Origin: Promethearchaeota archaeon
Lineage (GTDB): Archaea > Asgardarchaeota > Lokiarchaeia > Sigyniarchaeales > SOKP01
Assembly (NCBI GenBank): GCA_016839705.1
Contig: JAEOTR010000046.1
Span: 1 to 64,000, forward strand
Direction of reading: 5' to 3'
DNA length: 64,000 nucleotides
Below the pieces are notes generated by a model. The model did not search any database and had not been told where the DNA came from. It saw nothing but the letters and a program-made list of their open reading frames with translations. The first letter of the stretch is position 1; the number at the start of each line of letters is the position of its first letter. The translations under genes and the position numbers were made by a program. This document shows, one piece after another, positions 30,077 to 38,877 of the stretch.

Positions 30077-30137
30077 TAATATAAAATTCTTAACCAATTA
30101 AAATAATGTAAATATGATTGATGAATCGTGATTCATA

Positions 30138-30380
30138 ATGACAGGGTCATTAAAAGAACAATTTATTAAAGAAGTTATAAAGATAATAGATAGATGGTCT
30201 TTTGAACAATGTGCCTGGTGTGATGATGGTACTATGGTTTCAATTGAGGGGATGCTTGATTTTAGATGCTCCAAATGTGGGGAAACAATGAATCCTTTAA
30301 AATACCTTGGAGCGATTGCAAAAAGTGTTTACAATTATAGAGACCAACTAGAAACTCATAAAGAATCCCCAGGGGATTGA
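30138..30380 (+). CDS. Small zinc-ribbon-like protein; ORF continues in frame past its TGA (see findings)
   Basis: Two CxxC pairs ('CAWC...CSKC'). Confidence 0.6.
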   Translation: MTGSLKEQFIKEVIKIIDRWSFEQCAWCDDGTMVSIEGMLDFRCSKCGETMNPLKYLGAIAKSVYNYRDQLETHKESPGD

Positions 30381-30705
30381 CCCTATAGATTATCCTTAGA
30401 TGTTAGGGAAGATGGTAGAGGAAATCCTAAACTAATTGAAGTTTTTTTAGAGGAGAGAATAGATCCCGTAAAAGCCCAACCATTAATAAACTCACGATCA
30501 TCTCTCGAAAGTCATCTATTGACTTTTGCTGCTAATTAATCGCATTTAAAAAACATCATGGTTGAGATGGAAGTTTTTCACAAGGAAGCAGTGGATCTCT
30601 GATAAATAATATAAGAATAAATTGTAAAAATTTTAGTTAAGTTATTAAAATTAAGATCATAAAATATTAAATAATCTAAACCAAATTTTTAATTTTTAAA
30701 ATATA

Positions 30706-30942
30706 ATGGACAGGAAAATCGATACTTCAGCCCAATTCATTGAATTTTACAAAAAAAAAGGGGATTACTTAGTATCTCTATCAGAAAACCACTTCAAGAA
30801 TATAGAATATCGAAAATGTCTTGAGCTATTAAATGAAGCCTATGGCATGTACAAGAAAGGAAACTATATTGAACTTGCGGAAAATACTAAACAAAAATTT
30901 ATGGAAATAAAAGAGAAATACTTTAAAAAGAACACAGGATAA
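30706..30942 (+). CDS. Small hypothetical protein
   Basis: 78-aa ORF; helical, TPR-like composition. Confidence 0.5.
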   Translation: MDRKIDTSAQFIEFYKKKGDYLVSLSENHFKNIEYRKCLELLNEAYGMYKKGNYIELAENTKQKFMEIKEKYFKKNTG

Positions 30943-30948
30943 AATCAG

Positions 30949-31443
30949 TTAATTTATAATAGATTCTTTATTTAATCTCTTTTCAATATCTTCAATATGA
31001 GATCCTTTCCAGAAAATTTTATTACATTGTAAATTTGTGCATCTGTAGAATTCTTCTTGATTATTAAAAGAATCCTGTAAAACTAAATTTAAAATTTCGT
31101 TTTTATCTTGGACTTTACGTAATTTTGAATTACATATCGAACACTTTGCTTTTTCAGCTTTGAATTCAAAATTCAAGCTCAACTTTTCTTTAAGTTGTTG
31201 TAAGTAATTATAAATCCCTTCACCATGTAAATACAAACTTTTTTCAGAATACGTCTTATAAAGTAAAAGATCTTTTGTAATAATAAATCGATCATTTTCT
31301 TCAGCGTATTCTATTAATTTTTCATCTGGTACGGGATCAGTCATGAAAATTTCCGTCAAATCATTGGCATAAATTGTATCATACCCAAATATTCTTAAGA
31401 ACCGTGATAGTTTACCTAACATTGAATCAACTAAGAATTTCAT
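30949..31443 (-). CDS. Mut7-C RNase (PIN-like) domain protein; start revised from 31530 to 31443
   Basis: 'MKFLVDSMLGKLSRFLRIFGYDTIYAND...RFIITKDLLLY' plus C-terminal CxxC zinc ribbon; residues before this Met are hydrophobic and not family-like. Confidence 0.87.
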   Translation of the reverse strand: MKFLVDSMLGKLSRFLRIFGYDTIYANDLTEIFMTDPVPDEKLIEYAEENDRFIITKDLLLYKTYSEKSLYLHGEGIYNYLQQLKEKLSLNFEFKAEKAKCSICNSKLRKVQDKNEILNLVLQDSFNNQEEFYRCTNLQCNKIFWKGSHIEDIEKRLNKESIIN

Positions 31444-31552
31444 ATACCAGAGCCTACTTTGTTTGTTAAATATTACAAGATGAAATATATTTAAAATATG
31501 TAATAAATTATATAACAGAAATTTTATCAAAAAAAAAGATTTTCAATTTCAT

Positions 31553-32083
31553 ATGGAAACTAAAGAACTGATCGAAAAAGTAATCCGATTTCATGGTCAT
31601 ATTTGTTCTGGTTTAGCAATTGGTGTTTTAGCCGCTAAATACGTGTTGGAACATGGTTATAATTTTTCTCCAAATGAAGAAGTAGTTGCTGTTGTTGAAA
31701 ATGATGATTGTAGTGTTGATTCTCTCCAGGTTCTATTGGGTACTACATTTGGTAAAGGAAATTTAATCCATCAGGACTATGGAAAACATAATTATTATTT
31801 CTATAATAGAGAGACAAAAAAAGGAATAAAAATGTCGGTTAAAGGGGGAGCACCTAAAGATAAAAAGCTTTCAAAACATGAAAGGATTCAGCAATTATTA
31901 AATTCTAAAGCAGAGGATATTTTTAATATTTATGAAATAGAATACAATCCTCCAGGATTAGCACAAATAGAAGAATCTATTGTATGCGATATTTGTGGTG
32001 AAAAAACGGCAAGTAGTAGAATCATGAGTTATAATAATTCTGATATGTGTATCCCCTGTTATAAGGCACAGAGAAAATTATAA
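31553..32083 (+). CDS. FmdE/FwdE-domain protein with C-terminal zinc finger
   Basis: 'VIRFHGHICSGLAIGVLAA...VVENDDCSVDSLQVLLGTTFGKGNL' and 'CDICGEKTA...CIPC'. Confidence 0.88.
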   Translation: METKELIEKVIRFHGHICSGLAIGVLAAKYVLEHGYNFSPNEEVVAVVENDDCSVDSLQVLLGTTFGKGNLIHQDYGKHNYYFYNRETKKGIKMSVKGGAPKDKKLSKHERIQQLLNSKAEDIFNIYEIEYNPPGLAQIEESIVCDICGEKTASSRIMSYNNSDMCIPCYKAQRKL

Positions 32084-32173
32084 AAAGGGTTATGAAAATT
32101 AAAATTATAAACTCTGAGTACTATGTTTATTTCTTTTACCTAAATGTAATTTGAAGACAAAATTAAAATGTAG

Positions 32174-32950
32174 ATGACAGAAATAATAGTCAGAAAAAAT
32201 AGGAAGGTATTACCTGGCGCAGGTCCATTTTACTTCGAAGGGAATAAAATAGGGATATTAATGATTCATGGTGGAGGCGGTGGTACATGTGCTGATCTTA
32301 AACCCTTAGCTGAAGAGTTACATACCAAATTTGGGTATACAATATACGTGCCATTGCTCCCAGGGTATGGAACTACACCGCAAGATCTAAAAAATGTTAC
32401 GATAAATGAATGGAAAAAAACACTCGATAGGGAAATAAGTCGTATAAATCAAAAGTGTGAGAAAATTATTGTGGGAGGGCATTCTATGGGAGGTGTTCTC
32501 ACCCTTATTTTTGCAAGTAGTTACTCTTTTGATGGCATTTTTACCATTTCAGCACCTTTCGGGATTAAAAGAATTGCAGCTAAATTCGCTCCTTTTTTTA
32601 AAATTTTTGTAAAGTTTTATCCATTAAAATGGAATGTGTTAGAAAAAGAAACTAATGGTAAATGGGTGGGATACAAGAAAATACCGCTTAATTTAGTGAC
32701 AAAGATTAATAAATTGTTAAAAGAAATGAAGCAAACTTTACCAAAAATAGATTGTCCCGCGATATTATTTCAAGGAGGATTAGATTTAGATATAAAATCA
32801 AAAAGTTTGAATGAAATTTTTAATAGGATTGGCTCAAAAAATAAAAGAAAGGTTTGGTTGGAGAATAGCGGTCATTCAATATTGGATAATCCAGATCATA
32901 CCCGAATCTTTTCAGAACTAGTTAAATTTATTAGTGAAATTTGTAATTGA
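32174..32950 (+). CDS. Alpha/beta hydrolase (carboxylesterase-like)
   Basis: 'ILMIHGGGGG', nucleophile elbow 'VGGHSMGGVL', 'ENSGHSILDNPD'. Confidence 0.9.
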   Translation: MTEIIVRKNRKVLPGAGPFYFEGNKIGILMIHGGGGGTCADLKPLAEELHTKFGYTIYVPLLPGYGTTPQDLKNVTINEWKKTLDREISRINQKCEKIIVGGHSMGGVLTLIFASSYSFDGIFTISAPFGIKRIAAKFAPFFKIFVKFYPLKWNVLEKETNGKWVGYKKIPLNLVTKINKLLKEMKQTLPKIDCPAILFQGGLDLDIKSKSLNEIFNRIGSKNKRKVWLENSGHSILDNPDHTRIFSELVKFISEICN

Positions 32951-32991
32951 ACAATGTTTTTAAATTATTTTTTACATTAGATGAATAACTC

Positions 32992-34224
32992 ATGATTAAG
33001 AATATCGAGAAAGGAAATACTTTAATAGTAAGAGGCCCCGCGAGAATAACGTTATTAGAAGGAGAATTAGAAGTTTTTGGGAAGAGAATTCTTTCTGAGA
33101 AAGGATCCTCAACACGAGATAAAGAAGATTTTGAAGCCCAAAATATGTTAATAATACCAAGTGCTCAGAGCTATCCTCTCTATTCCCAAGAGAATTCAAA
33201 AATAGATATCTACACAAACAAGGAGGAAAATCTAAATTTAATTAATGAAAACTCGATCGCTAATAAATGGATTGAAATTAAAGAGGAAGTGTTAAAGGAT
33301 CTAAAAAAAGAAAAAGAGTCTCCAATTAAAATAATGGTATTAGGTATGAGTAGCGGGAAAACTACGCTCATCAAATATTTAGCTAATAACTTTATCAAAG
33401 AAGGATTAAAAGGAGGATATCTTGATTCTGATCTTGGGCAGCAGATAATATATGTTCCTACAACAATCAACTTAGGCATTATTAAAGATTATATTGTTTC
33501 GAGTGAAGATATCAATTCTGATATGACTGAATTTATTGGGGCAACATTTCCTAAAGGAGATTATAAATATATTGTATCTATCTCCTCTAGGAAAATGATC
33601 GATGAGTTTATAGCGGAAAATAATGATGTTGATTTTATCTTAATAGATACTGATGGATGGATAAAAACTGAAGCAGGGATTATTTACAAGAATTTTTTTA
33701 TTAAAACTGTGGATCCTGATGTTTTAATTGTATTTCATGATGAATCCATCGAAGAACTAAGTGAAATAGAGAAAATAGCTACAAGTCAAAACACAAATAG
33801 AAAAATTTTCTTGATAAAAGGAGAAAACGAATATTTCTATGAAAAAGATAAGGAGGAAAGAAGATTTTTAAGGCAGAGTCAGTTTTCCAAGAAATTTGAG
33901 GAGTTTCGGAAAATGACAATACCTCTAAATGACATGAAATTTATAAAAATAGAATATGATAAGGAAAACGATGAAATATTTGAAAAGGAAATAGATATTA
34001 ATGAACTAGTAAACCTTCCCTATCATTATGTTATAATTGGCCTATTAACAGAAAATTCTGAATTAGTAGAAATTGGATTGCTTTTCACCATAAACATTGA
34101 GAAGAATTATATATTACTTTATTCAGATTTGAAATATAAACAACAGATACAAGTAAAAAAAATTTTACTTGGGAGCCTCAGATTATCTACAAAAGGTAAT
34201 CACCAAGGTTACTTATATTTATGA
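32992..34224 (+). CDS. Clp1/Grc3-like polynucleotide 5'-kinase family protein
   Basis: Walker A 'VLGMSSGKTTLIKYLAN', 'GYLDSDLGQQIIYVPTTINLGI', N-terminal 'VRGPARITLLEGELEVFG'. Confidence 0.8.
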   Translation: MIKNIEKGNTLIVRGPARITLLEGELEVFGKRILSEKGSSTRDKEDFEAQNMLIIPSAQSYPLYSQENSKIDIYTNKEENLNLINENSIANKWIEIKEEVLKDLKKEKESPIKIMVLGMSSGKTTLIKYLANNFIKEGLKGGYLDSDLGQQIIYVPTTINLGIIKDYIVSSEDINSDMTEFIGATFPKGDYKYIVSISSRKMIDEFIAENNDVDFILIDTDGWIKTEAGIIYKNFFIKTVDPDVLIVFHDESIEELSEIEKIATSQNTNRKIFLIKGENEYFYEKDKEERRFLRQSQFSKKFEEFRKMTIPLNDMKFIKIEYDKENDEIFEKEIDINELVNLPYHYVIIGLLTENSELVEIGLLFTINIEKNYILLYSDLKYKQQIQVKKILLGSLRLSTKGNHQGYLYL

Positions 34225-34366
34225 TAGATTTTATGAAAAAGAATAACCAAAATTAAATTTTTCTTGTTCTTTTTTATTAACCTTTGTAGAAAGAGAGTTT
34301 AGTAAGGTAAAAAATTAAAAAAGAAGGTTATGATAGAATTATTAACTTGTAACTTTTCATGTCTGA

Positions 34367-35815
34367 ATGATTCTTATGCAAGAGGATCTGCTCACCAAAT
34401 TTCTTGAATTAATGTCTTCCCATATTACAGATACTGACCTTGAGTTAATCAAATTGGGTAACTCACTAGGTTTAGATTTAGTTTCTTTTGAAGAACTACG
34501 AGCTTCTCAACAAGATACTTTCATAGACAACATTAGAAATAAAGCGTTAGAAAAAATGGGTAAGAATCAAGATAATTTTCTTACAAAAAATAATTTTTTT
34601 TACTCCGGAAGTATTGATTTCATGGTGTCTGACGAACCTGAAGGTAAAAAATTCTTTCTTTTAGAAACTAATGGAGGATCCCATAGAGGTCTTTCAATTA
34701 TAACTAAAAAACAGCAATCGTTACTATATAATGGGTATCTTGAAGCGATCTACCAAGCTATAAATAAAAATGAAAGAAGAGACAATAAGGTTTTAATCTT
34801 AATTGGTGTACCTGTAAATGACTCATTAATTCACGAAAAAGTAATCATGATAGAATATTTTAGAAAAACTCTAAAATCAAAAGGATATAAGGTCAAAATA
34901 TTTAATAAAGATAACTTTGATGTTAATTTTAGAGCTGAAATCCTATTTTTAATAGCCGATTACTTGCAGTTATCTACTTCCCTCTCTTATTTTGAAAATT
35001 GGGTTAAATATAGAGGTGAAAATGTAAGTCTTTTAATTGGAGATGGAATTGCACGACGTATCAATAATGAAGCATTTATAAAACAGGTAAAGAAAGATAT
35101 TCTTAAAATTAAAACATTAATTGTAAATCCTATTTTCAGAGTAACTGACGATAAATCATTAACATATCTTGGGAGTTTTCTAAGTAAAGATATATTAAAA
35201 AAATACAATCTTAGATATCTATTATTTACAAAAGCTTTTGATGAAAAAGATTTGATCGAGAAGCTGAAGCATCTCATAAAAAGATATAAGAAGTCTTTTA
35301 TTATTAAACCTAGTGGAGGATCAGGTGGAGCTGGAGTGATTCCTGTTTCTAAAGATGAAAAACCAGCTAATTTTAGGAAGATTGTTGAAGAAAGTAAGAA
35401 AGAATTCTTCGATAAATTTATGAAAGATCGAAATCCATTTCCTTATACTATACAGGAGAAAGCAGATTTTTCTTTAATTACGTGGAGAGGAGGAACTCAT
35501 ACATTTGATTTGAGAATCTACTTAGCTCAAAATAAAGGGAGGGTTATCCCCATAGGGGGACTTGCACGAATTGCTCGTGGTAATTTTACTCTTGGTTTAG
35601 ATAAGCAAGAGTTTGTTGTTAATTTATCAGGATACGATGGTCAAATTGAAGTAGAACGCGGTATAGGTTTTTCAAAAAGCACTTGTAAACTCTTAAACTT
35701 AAGTGAAGAAGATTTTATTAATATGTTTAGCATAGGATGTGTGCTATTTGCTAACATTGTTAAATATCATAAAAAAATCATAAATTTTTCTGAATGGGAT
35801 AAAGTTATTGAGTAA
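34367..35815 (+). CDS. ATP-grasp domain protein (putative peptide or amino-acid ligase)
   Basis: 'SFIIKPSGGSGGAGVIPV' ATP-grasp lysine/glycine-rich segment; 'FDLRIYLAQNKGRVIPIGGLARIARGNF'. Confidence 0.72.
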   Translation: MILMQEDLLTKFLELMSSHITDTDLELIKLGNSLGLDLVSFEELRASQQDTFIDNIRNKALEKMGKNQDNFLTKNNFFYSGSIDFMVSDEPEGKKFFLLETNGGSHRGLSIITKKQQSLLYNGYLEAIYQAINKNERRDNKVLILIGVPVNDSLIHEKVIMIEYFRKTLKSKGYKVKIFNKDNFDVNFRAEILFLIADYLQLSTSLSYFENWVKYRGENVSLLIGDGIARRINNEAFIKQVKKDILKIKTLIVNPIFRVTDDKSLTYLGSFLSKDILKKYNLRYLLFTKAFDEKDLIEKLKHLIKRYKKSFIIKPSGGSGGAGVIPVSKDEKPANFRKIVEESKKEFFDKFMKDRNPFPYTIQEKADFSLITWRGGTHTFDLRIYLAQNKGRVIPIGGLARIARGNFTLGLDKQEFVVNLSGYDGQIEVERGIGFSKSTCKLLNLSEEDFINMFSIGCVLFANIVKYHKKIINFSEWDKVIE

Positions 35816-35818
35816 GTC

Positions 35819-36985
35819 ATGATAGACAAAGACGGATTAAAAGAAATATTGAGTTTAAGGAATAGAAATGTTCTATTTGAAAAATTATTGAAGAAATTGA
35901 AGAAGTTTGCAGAATCAGAACATATAAGCTATGATGGATTCAAAACTCCTGAGGGGACAATACCTATAGTGATAATTGCAAAATCACTGATCCCTAAAGA
36001 TATTAAATATGTTAAATTTTTTATTGGAGCCCAACATAATGAATATAATGGCTTATTTGGAATTATTGAATTTCTTAATTTAATTGATAATTCAATTTTT
36101 TCTATTAATGAAGTGCTAAAAAATCAGCAGATTTTGATCTTAGCTCCTCTAATGAACCCATATGGATTTTTGAATCCAAGAAAGGACAACAAGTCAGGAT
36201 ATTATATTAGAAATGGGACAAATTTGAATCGCTATTGGAGGAGAACTTTCGCACCGGAGTACAAGAATGGTGATGATGATTTAAGTAATCGGCCAATTCC
36301 TGAACATACTAAAGTAATTAAAAATTTACTAGATCAATTTTGGAGAAGAGAGGAAATACAAATTTATATAATGGACTTTCATGAAACTTCACTTCTTCAG
36401 AGATTTTCGGAGGAATTGAATAGAAACTTAAAAAAAGCGTCAAATACTTATAAATTTGATCATTGGCTTAAGGAAGGAATAGTATATAACGTTATTAAAT
36501 TATATAATATAAAATTCACTAGAAAATCCCTATTTTATAAATGTACTCCTAAAGCCGATCATACTCATATAAATTTGACGATAAAACAACTTGATATGGT
36601 CTGTGAAAAACTCCAAGAGTACATTTCGAACAATTATGGAAAATTACCCTTCTATTTTTGTTATAGTAATAAAAGTAAGGAATTTTGTGAACGATTAGCC
36701 CAAAATGTTTATAAAAATTTGAAAGAAATATTATGGGAAACCTACTTTCCAGCATTTAATCATAATTTTAATGATCATGGTTGTTTTGTTAACATGAATG
36801 ATGTTATCAAAAGAAAAGGTGTATATTCGATTGAGTTAGAGGCTCCAAAGCAATTTTTTAACATTTTTGATGAAATTAAAAAATCTAAAACCGATTTCAG
36901 ATATTTTGATAAAAAAATTAGGGATGTGAATATGAATATTAAATTAGTAGTTGAATCCATAAAGGAAATGTCAACTCTCTACTAA
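35819..36985 (+). CDS. M14-family zinc carboxypeptidase / deacylase-like protein
   Basis: HxxE zinc site 'GAQHNEYNGLFG', 'LAPLMNPYGFLNPRK', 'GTNLNRYWRR', 'MDFHETS', 'YSIELEAP'; starts 3 bp after the ATP-grasp stop. Confidence 0.8.
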   Translation: MIDKDGLKEILSLRNRNVLFEKLLKKLKKFAESEHISYDGFKTPEGTIPIVIIAKSLIPKDIKYVKFFIGAQHNEYNGLFGIIEFLNLIDNSIFSINEVLKNQQILILAPLMNPYGFLNPRKDNKSGYYIRNGTNLNRYWRRTFAPEYKNGDDDLSNRPIPEHTKVIKNLLDQFWRREEIQIYIMDFHETSLLQRFSEELNRNLKKASNTYKFDHWLKEGIVYNVIKLYNIKFTRKSLFYKCTPKADHTHINLTIKQLDMVCEKLQEYISNNYGKLPFYFCYSNKSKEFCERLAQNVYKNLKEILWETYFPAFNHNFNDHGCFVNMNDVIKRKGVYSIELEAPKQFFNIFDEIKKSKTDFRYFDKKIRDVNMNIKLVVESIKEMSTLY

Positions 36986-37006
36986 TTTAATTGAATTTTT
37001 GAAATA

Positions 37007-37195
37007 TTAGATTAGGGGAACCAAGAATTTTGTTTCAGACTTTCCAAATTCATTTAGACAATCTATATGATAATAATAAATATTAGAATTCTCAAATATG
37101 AATTTGCCAGAACTCATGTTTCCTAAAGTAATTTGAAAAACATATTTTAGATTCTGATGGCCAATATTATTTCTACAAATTTCACATTTTAACAT
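37007..37195 (-). CDS. Small Cys/His-containing protein (possible zinc ribbon)
   Basis: 62 aa 'CEICRNN...YYHIDCLNEFG'. Confidence 0.55.
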   Translation of the reverse strand: MLKCEICRNNIGHQNLKYVFQITLGNMSSGKFIFENSNIYYYHIDCLNEFGKSETKFLVPLI

Positions 37196-37286
37196 TATAT
37201 TAAGCCAATTAAAGACGATTTTTATTTCAAAGGATATTTAGAAAAGGAATATTTAAACTCACCAAAATATGTTTTAAAATTCTTGT

Positions 37287-38288
37287 CTACTCAGAATTTA
37301 AGAATTTAAGTGTTGCTCCAACCAAAGCACCTTCGTTTTTCTTCTGAGAATGACCTCCTTTTTTTAAAATTAATAAATTTTTCAAAGGTGATTCTAATAC
37401 TATCGAATTTTCTTTGAAATTGCTAAACCGGATTACTCTGTCGTTTTTACTGTGGATTAACATCACTCTTTTTGATAATTTCTCCCATTCCTCAGGAGAA
37501 AAATTGCTTTTTGTGTTATTAATAATTAGATAAGGAGAAAGTCTTTTGTTTTCTTCTTCAGTTGGGAGTAAATTTACACCTTTCATTAAATAACTTAGCC
37601 TCAATATTGGATTGAATTTTGGTAGGTTATTTTTATAGTAAGACATTGAAGAGATCGCTATAATCTTCCTTATTTCCATATTTTGAAACCCTGCACATAA
37701 AATAGTTAATGCTCCTATACTAAATCCTATACAATTGATTTTCAATGTTGAATAATCTCTATTAGATTGTACCCATTGTATTACGTCATTAAAGTCTTCA
37801 AGTCTTTTGAGAAAATTCCCCCTTTTCCCGGTCTTTTTAGATTTACCTGTTCCTCTGGCGTCATATACTAAAATAACATATCCTTGTAGTGCTAGAGGAT
37901 AATAGTAATATTGAAGGGATTCTTTTGTATCTGAAAAACCATGACAAATGAGGATTAGAGAATTTTTAGATTTAATTTTTGCCTGATTCTTGTGGTTAAT
38001 CAAGGTTCCTGAGAGGAATCCCTTAGAAACACTTATTTTTACTTCCTTTTCTTCTAAATCCTTTAGAGTTAAATCTAACCAGCGATCATACCAAAGGTCT
38101 CTAATTGACCAATAAATTTCAAAGGGGGTATATACGATCAAAAATGTTGTTACTGATAGTATAAAACATCGATTAAAAGCAACGGAGTAGCAAGGATTTC
38201 CTAACCAAATATTCACTCGCCAAATAAACCAACTAAAAAGAAAATCAATAAATATTAGAATAAGACGTTTAATATTATTTGATATCAC
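37287..38288 (-). CDS. Membrane-anchored alpha/beta hydrolase
   Basis: N-terminal TM segments; 'ILICHGFSDTKES', 'YDARGTGKSKKTGK', 'GFSIGALTILC', 'KKGGHSQK'. Confidence 0.85.
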   Translation of the reverse strand: MISNNIKRLILIFIDFLFSWFIWRVNIWLGNPCYSVAFNRCFILSVTTFLIVYTPFEIYWSIRDLWYDRWLDLTLKDLEEKEVKISVSKGFLSGTLINHKNQAKIKSKNSLILICHGFSDTKESLQYYYYPLALQGYVILVYDARGTGKSKKTGKRGNFLKRLEDFNDVIQWVQSNRDYSTLKINCIGFSIGALTILCAGFQNMEIRKIIAISSMSYYKNNLPKFNPILRLSYLMKGVNLLPTEEENKRLSPYLIINNTKSNFSPEEWEKLSKRVMLIHSKNDRVIRFSNFKENSIVLESPLKNLLILKKGGHSQKKNEGALVGATLKFLNSE

Positions 38289-38413
38289 GTTTTTTCACAA
38301 TACTTTTCCATTCACTTATTAGAAATAAAAGATAAAAAGAATAGCTAAACCAATTCCTTTACATTTTAAATTTAAGACTTAGAAATTAAAAAACTAATCG
38401 AATGGTCTATTAT

Positions 38414-38743
38414 TTATAGCTTTGCCTTATCCGGGGGGCATCCAAAATCATGTCTAACTTTACAATCTCGTTTAGTAGAACTCCCTTCACATGGAGCGCA
38501 TTTAGCTTTTCTCATAATAGCTTCAATTTCATTTATTTCATAACCAAATGATTCCTCCTCTGTTTCATCTACTAACATCTCATCTTCAATCTTGTCGAGA
38601 TCATATTCAACGTCATCATCTAGATTATCTTTCCAATCTTCTAAATCTAAAATTTCATCCCCATCCTCATCTACTTTCCCTTTTGGAATTTCGAGATCAT
38701 CTTCTTCAACTGGAGGACTCTTTTTTTTTGCCATGTTTTTCAC
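38414..38743 (-). CDS. Highly acidic protein with Cys-rich C-terminus
   Basis: Asp/Glu-rich N-terminal two thirds; 'CAPCEGSSTKRDCKVRHDFGC' tail. Confidence 0.6.
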   Translation of the reverse strand: MKNMAKKKSPPVEEDDLEIPKGKVDEDGDEILDLEDWKDNLDDDVEYDLDKIEDEMLVDETEEESFGYEINEIEAIMRKAKCAPCEGSSTKRDCKVRHDFGCPPDKAKL

Positions 38744-38877
38744 CTATATTAACTTTCTTTTTTACTATTGAAATTTTTTATATATAATCTTTGTTAAAAT
38801 TTAATTTTACTATTTTTTAAGAATATAAATTCGAAAATGTTTAAATTATGTTTAATGAGGGGGATTGATTATCAATC

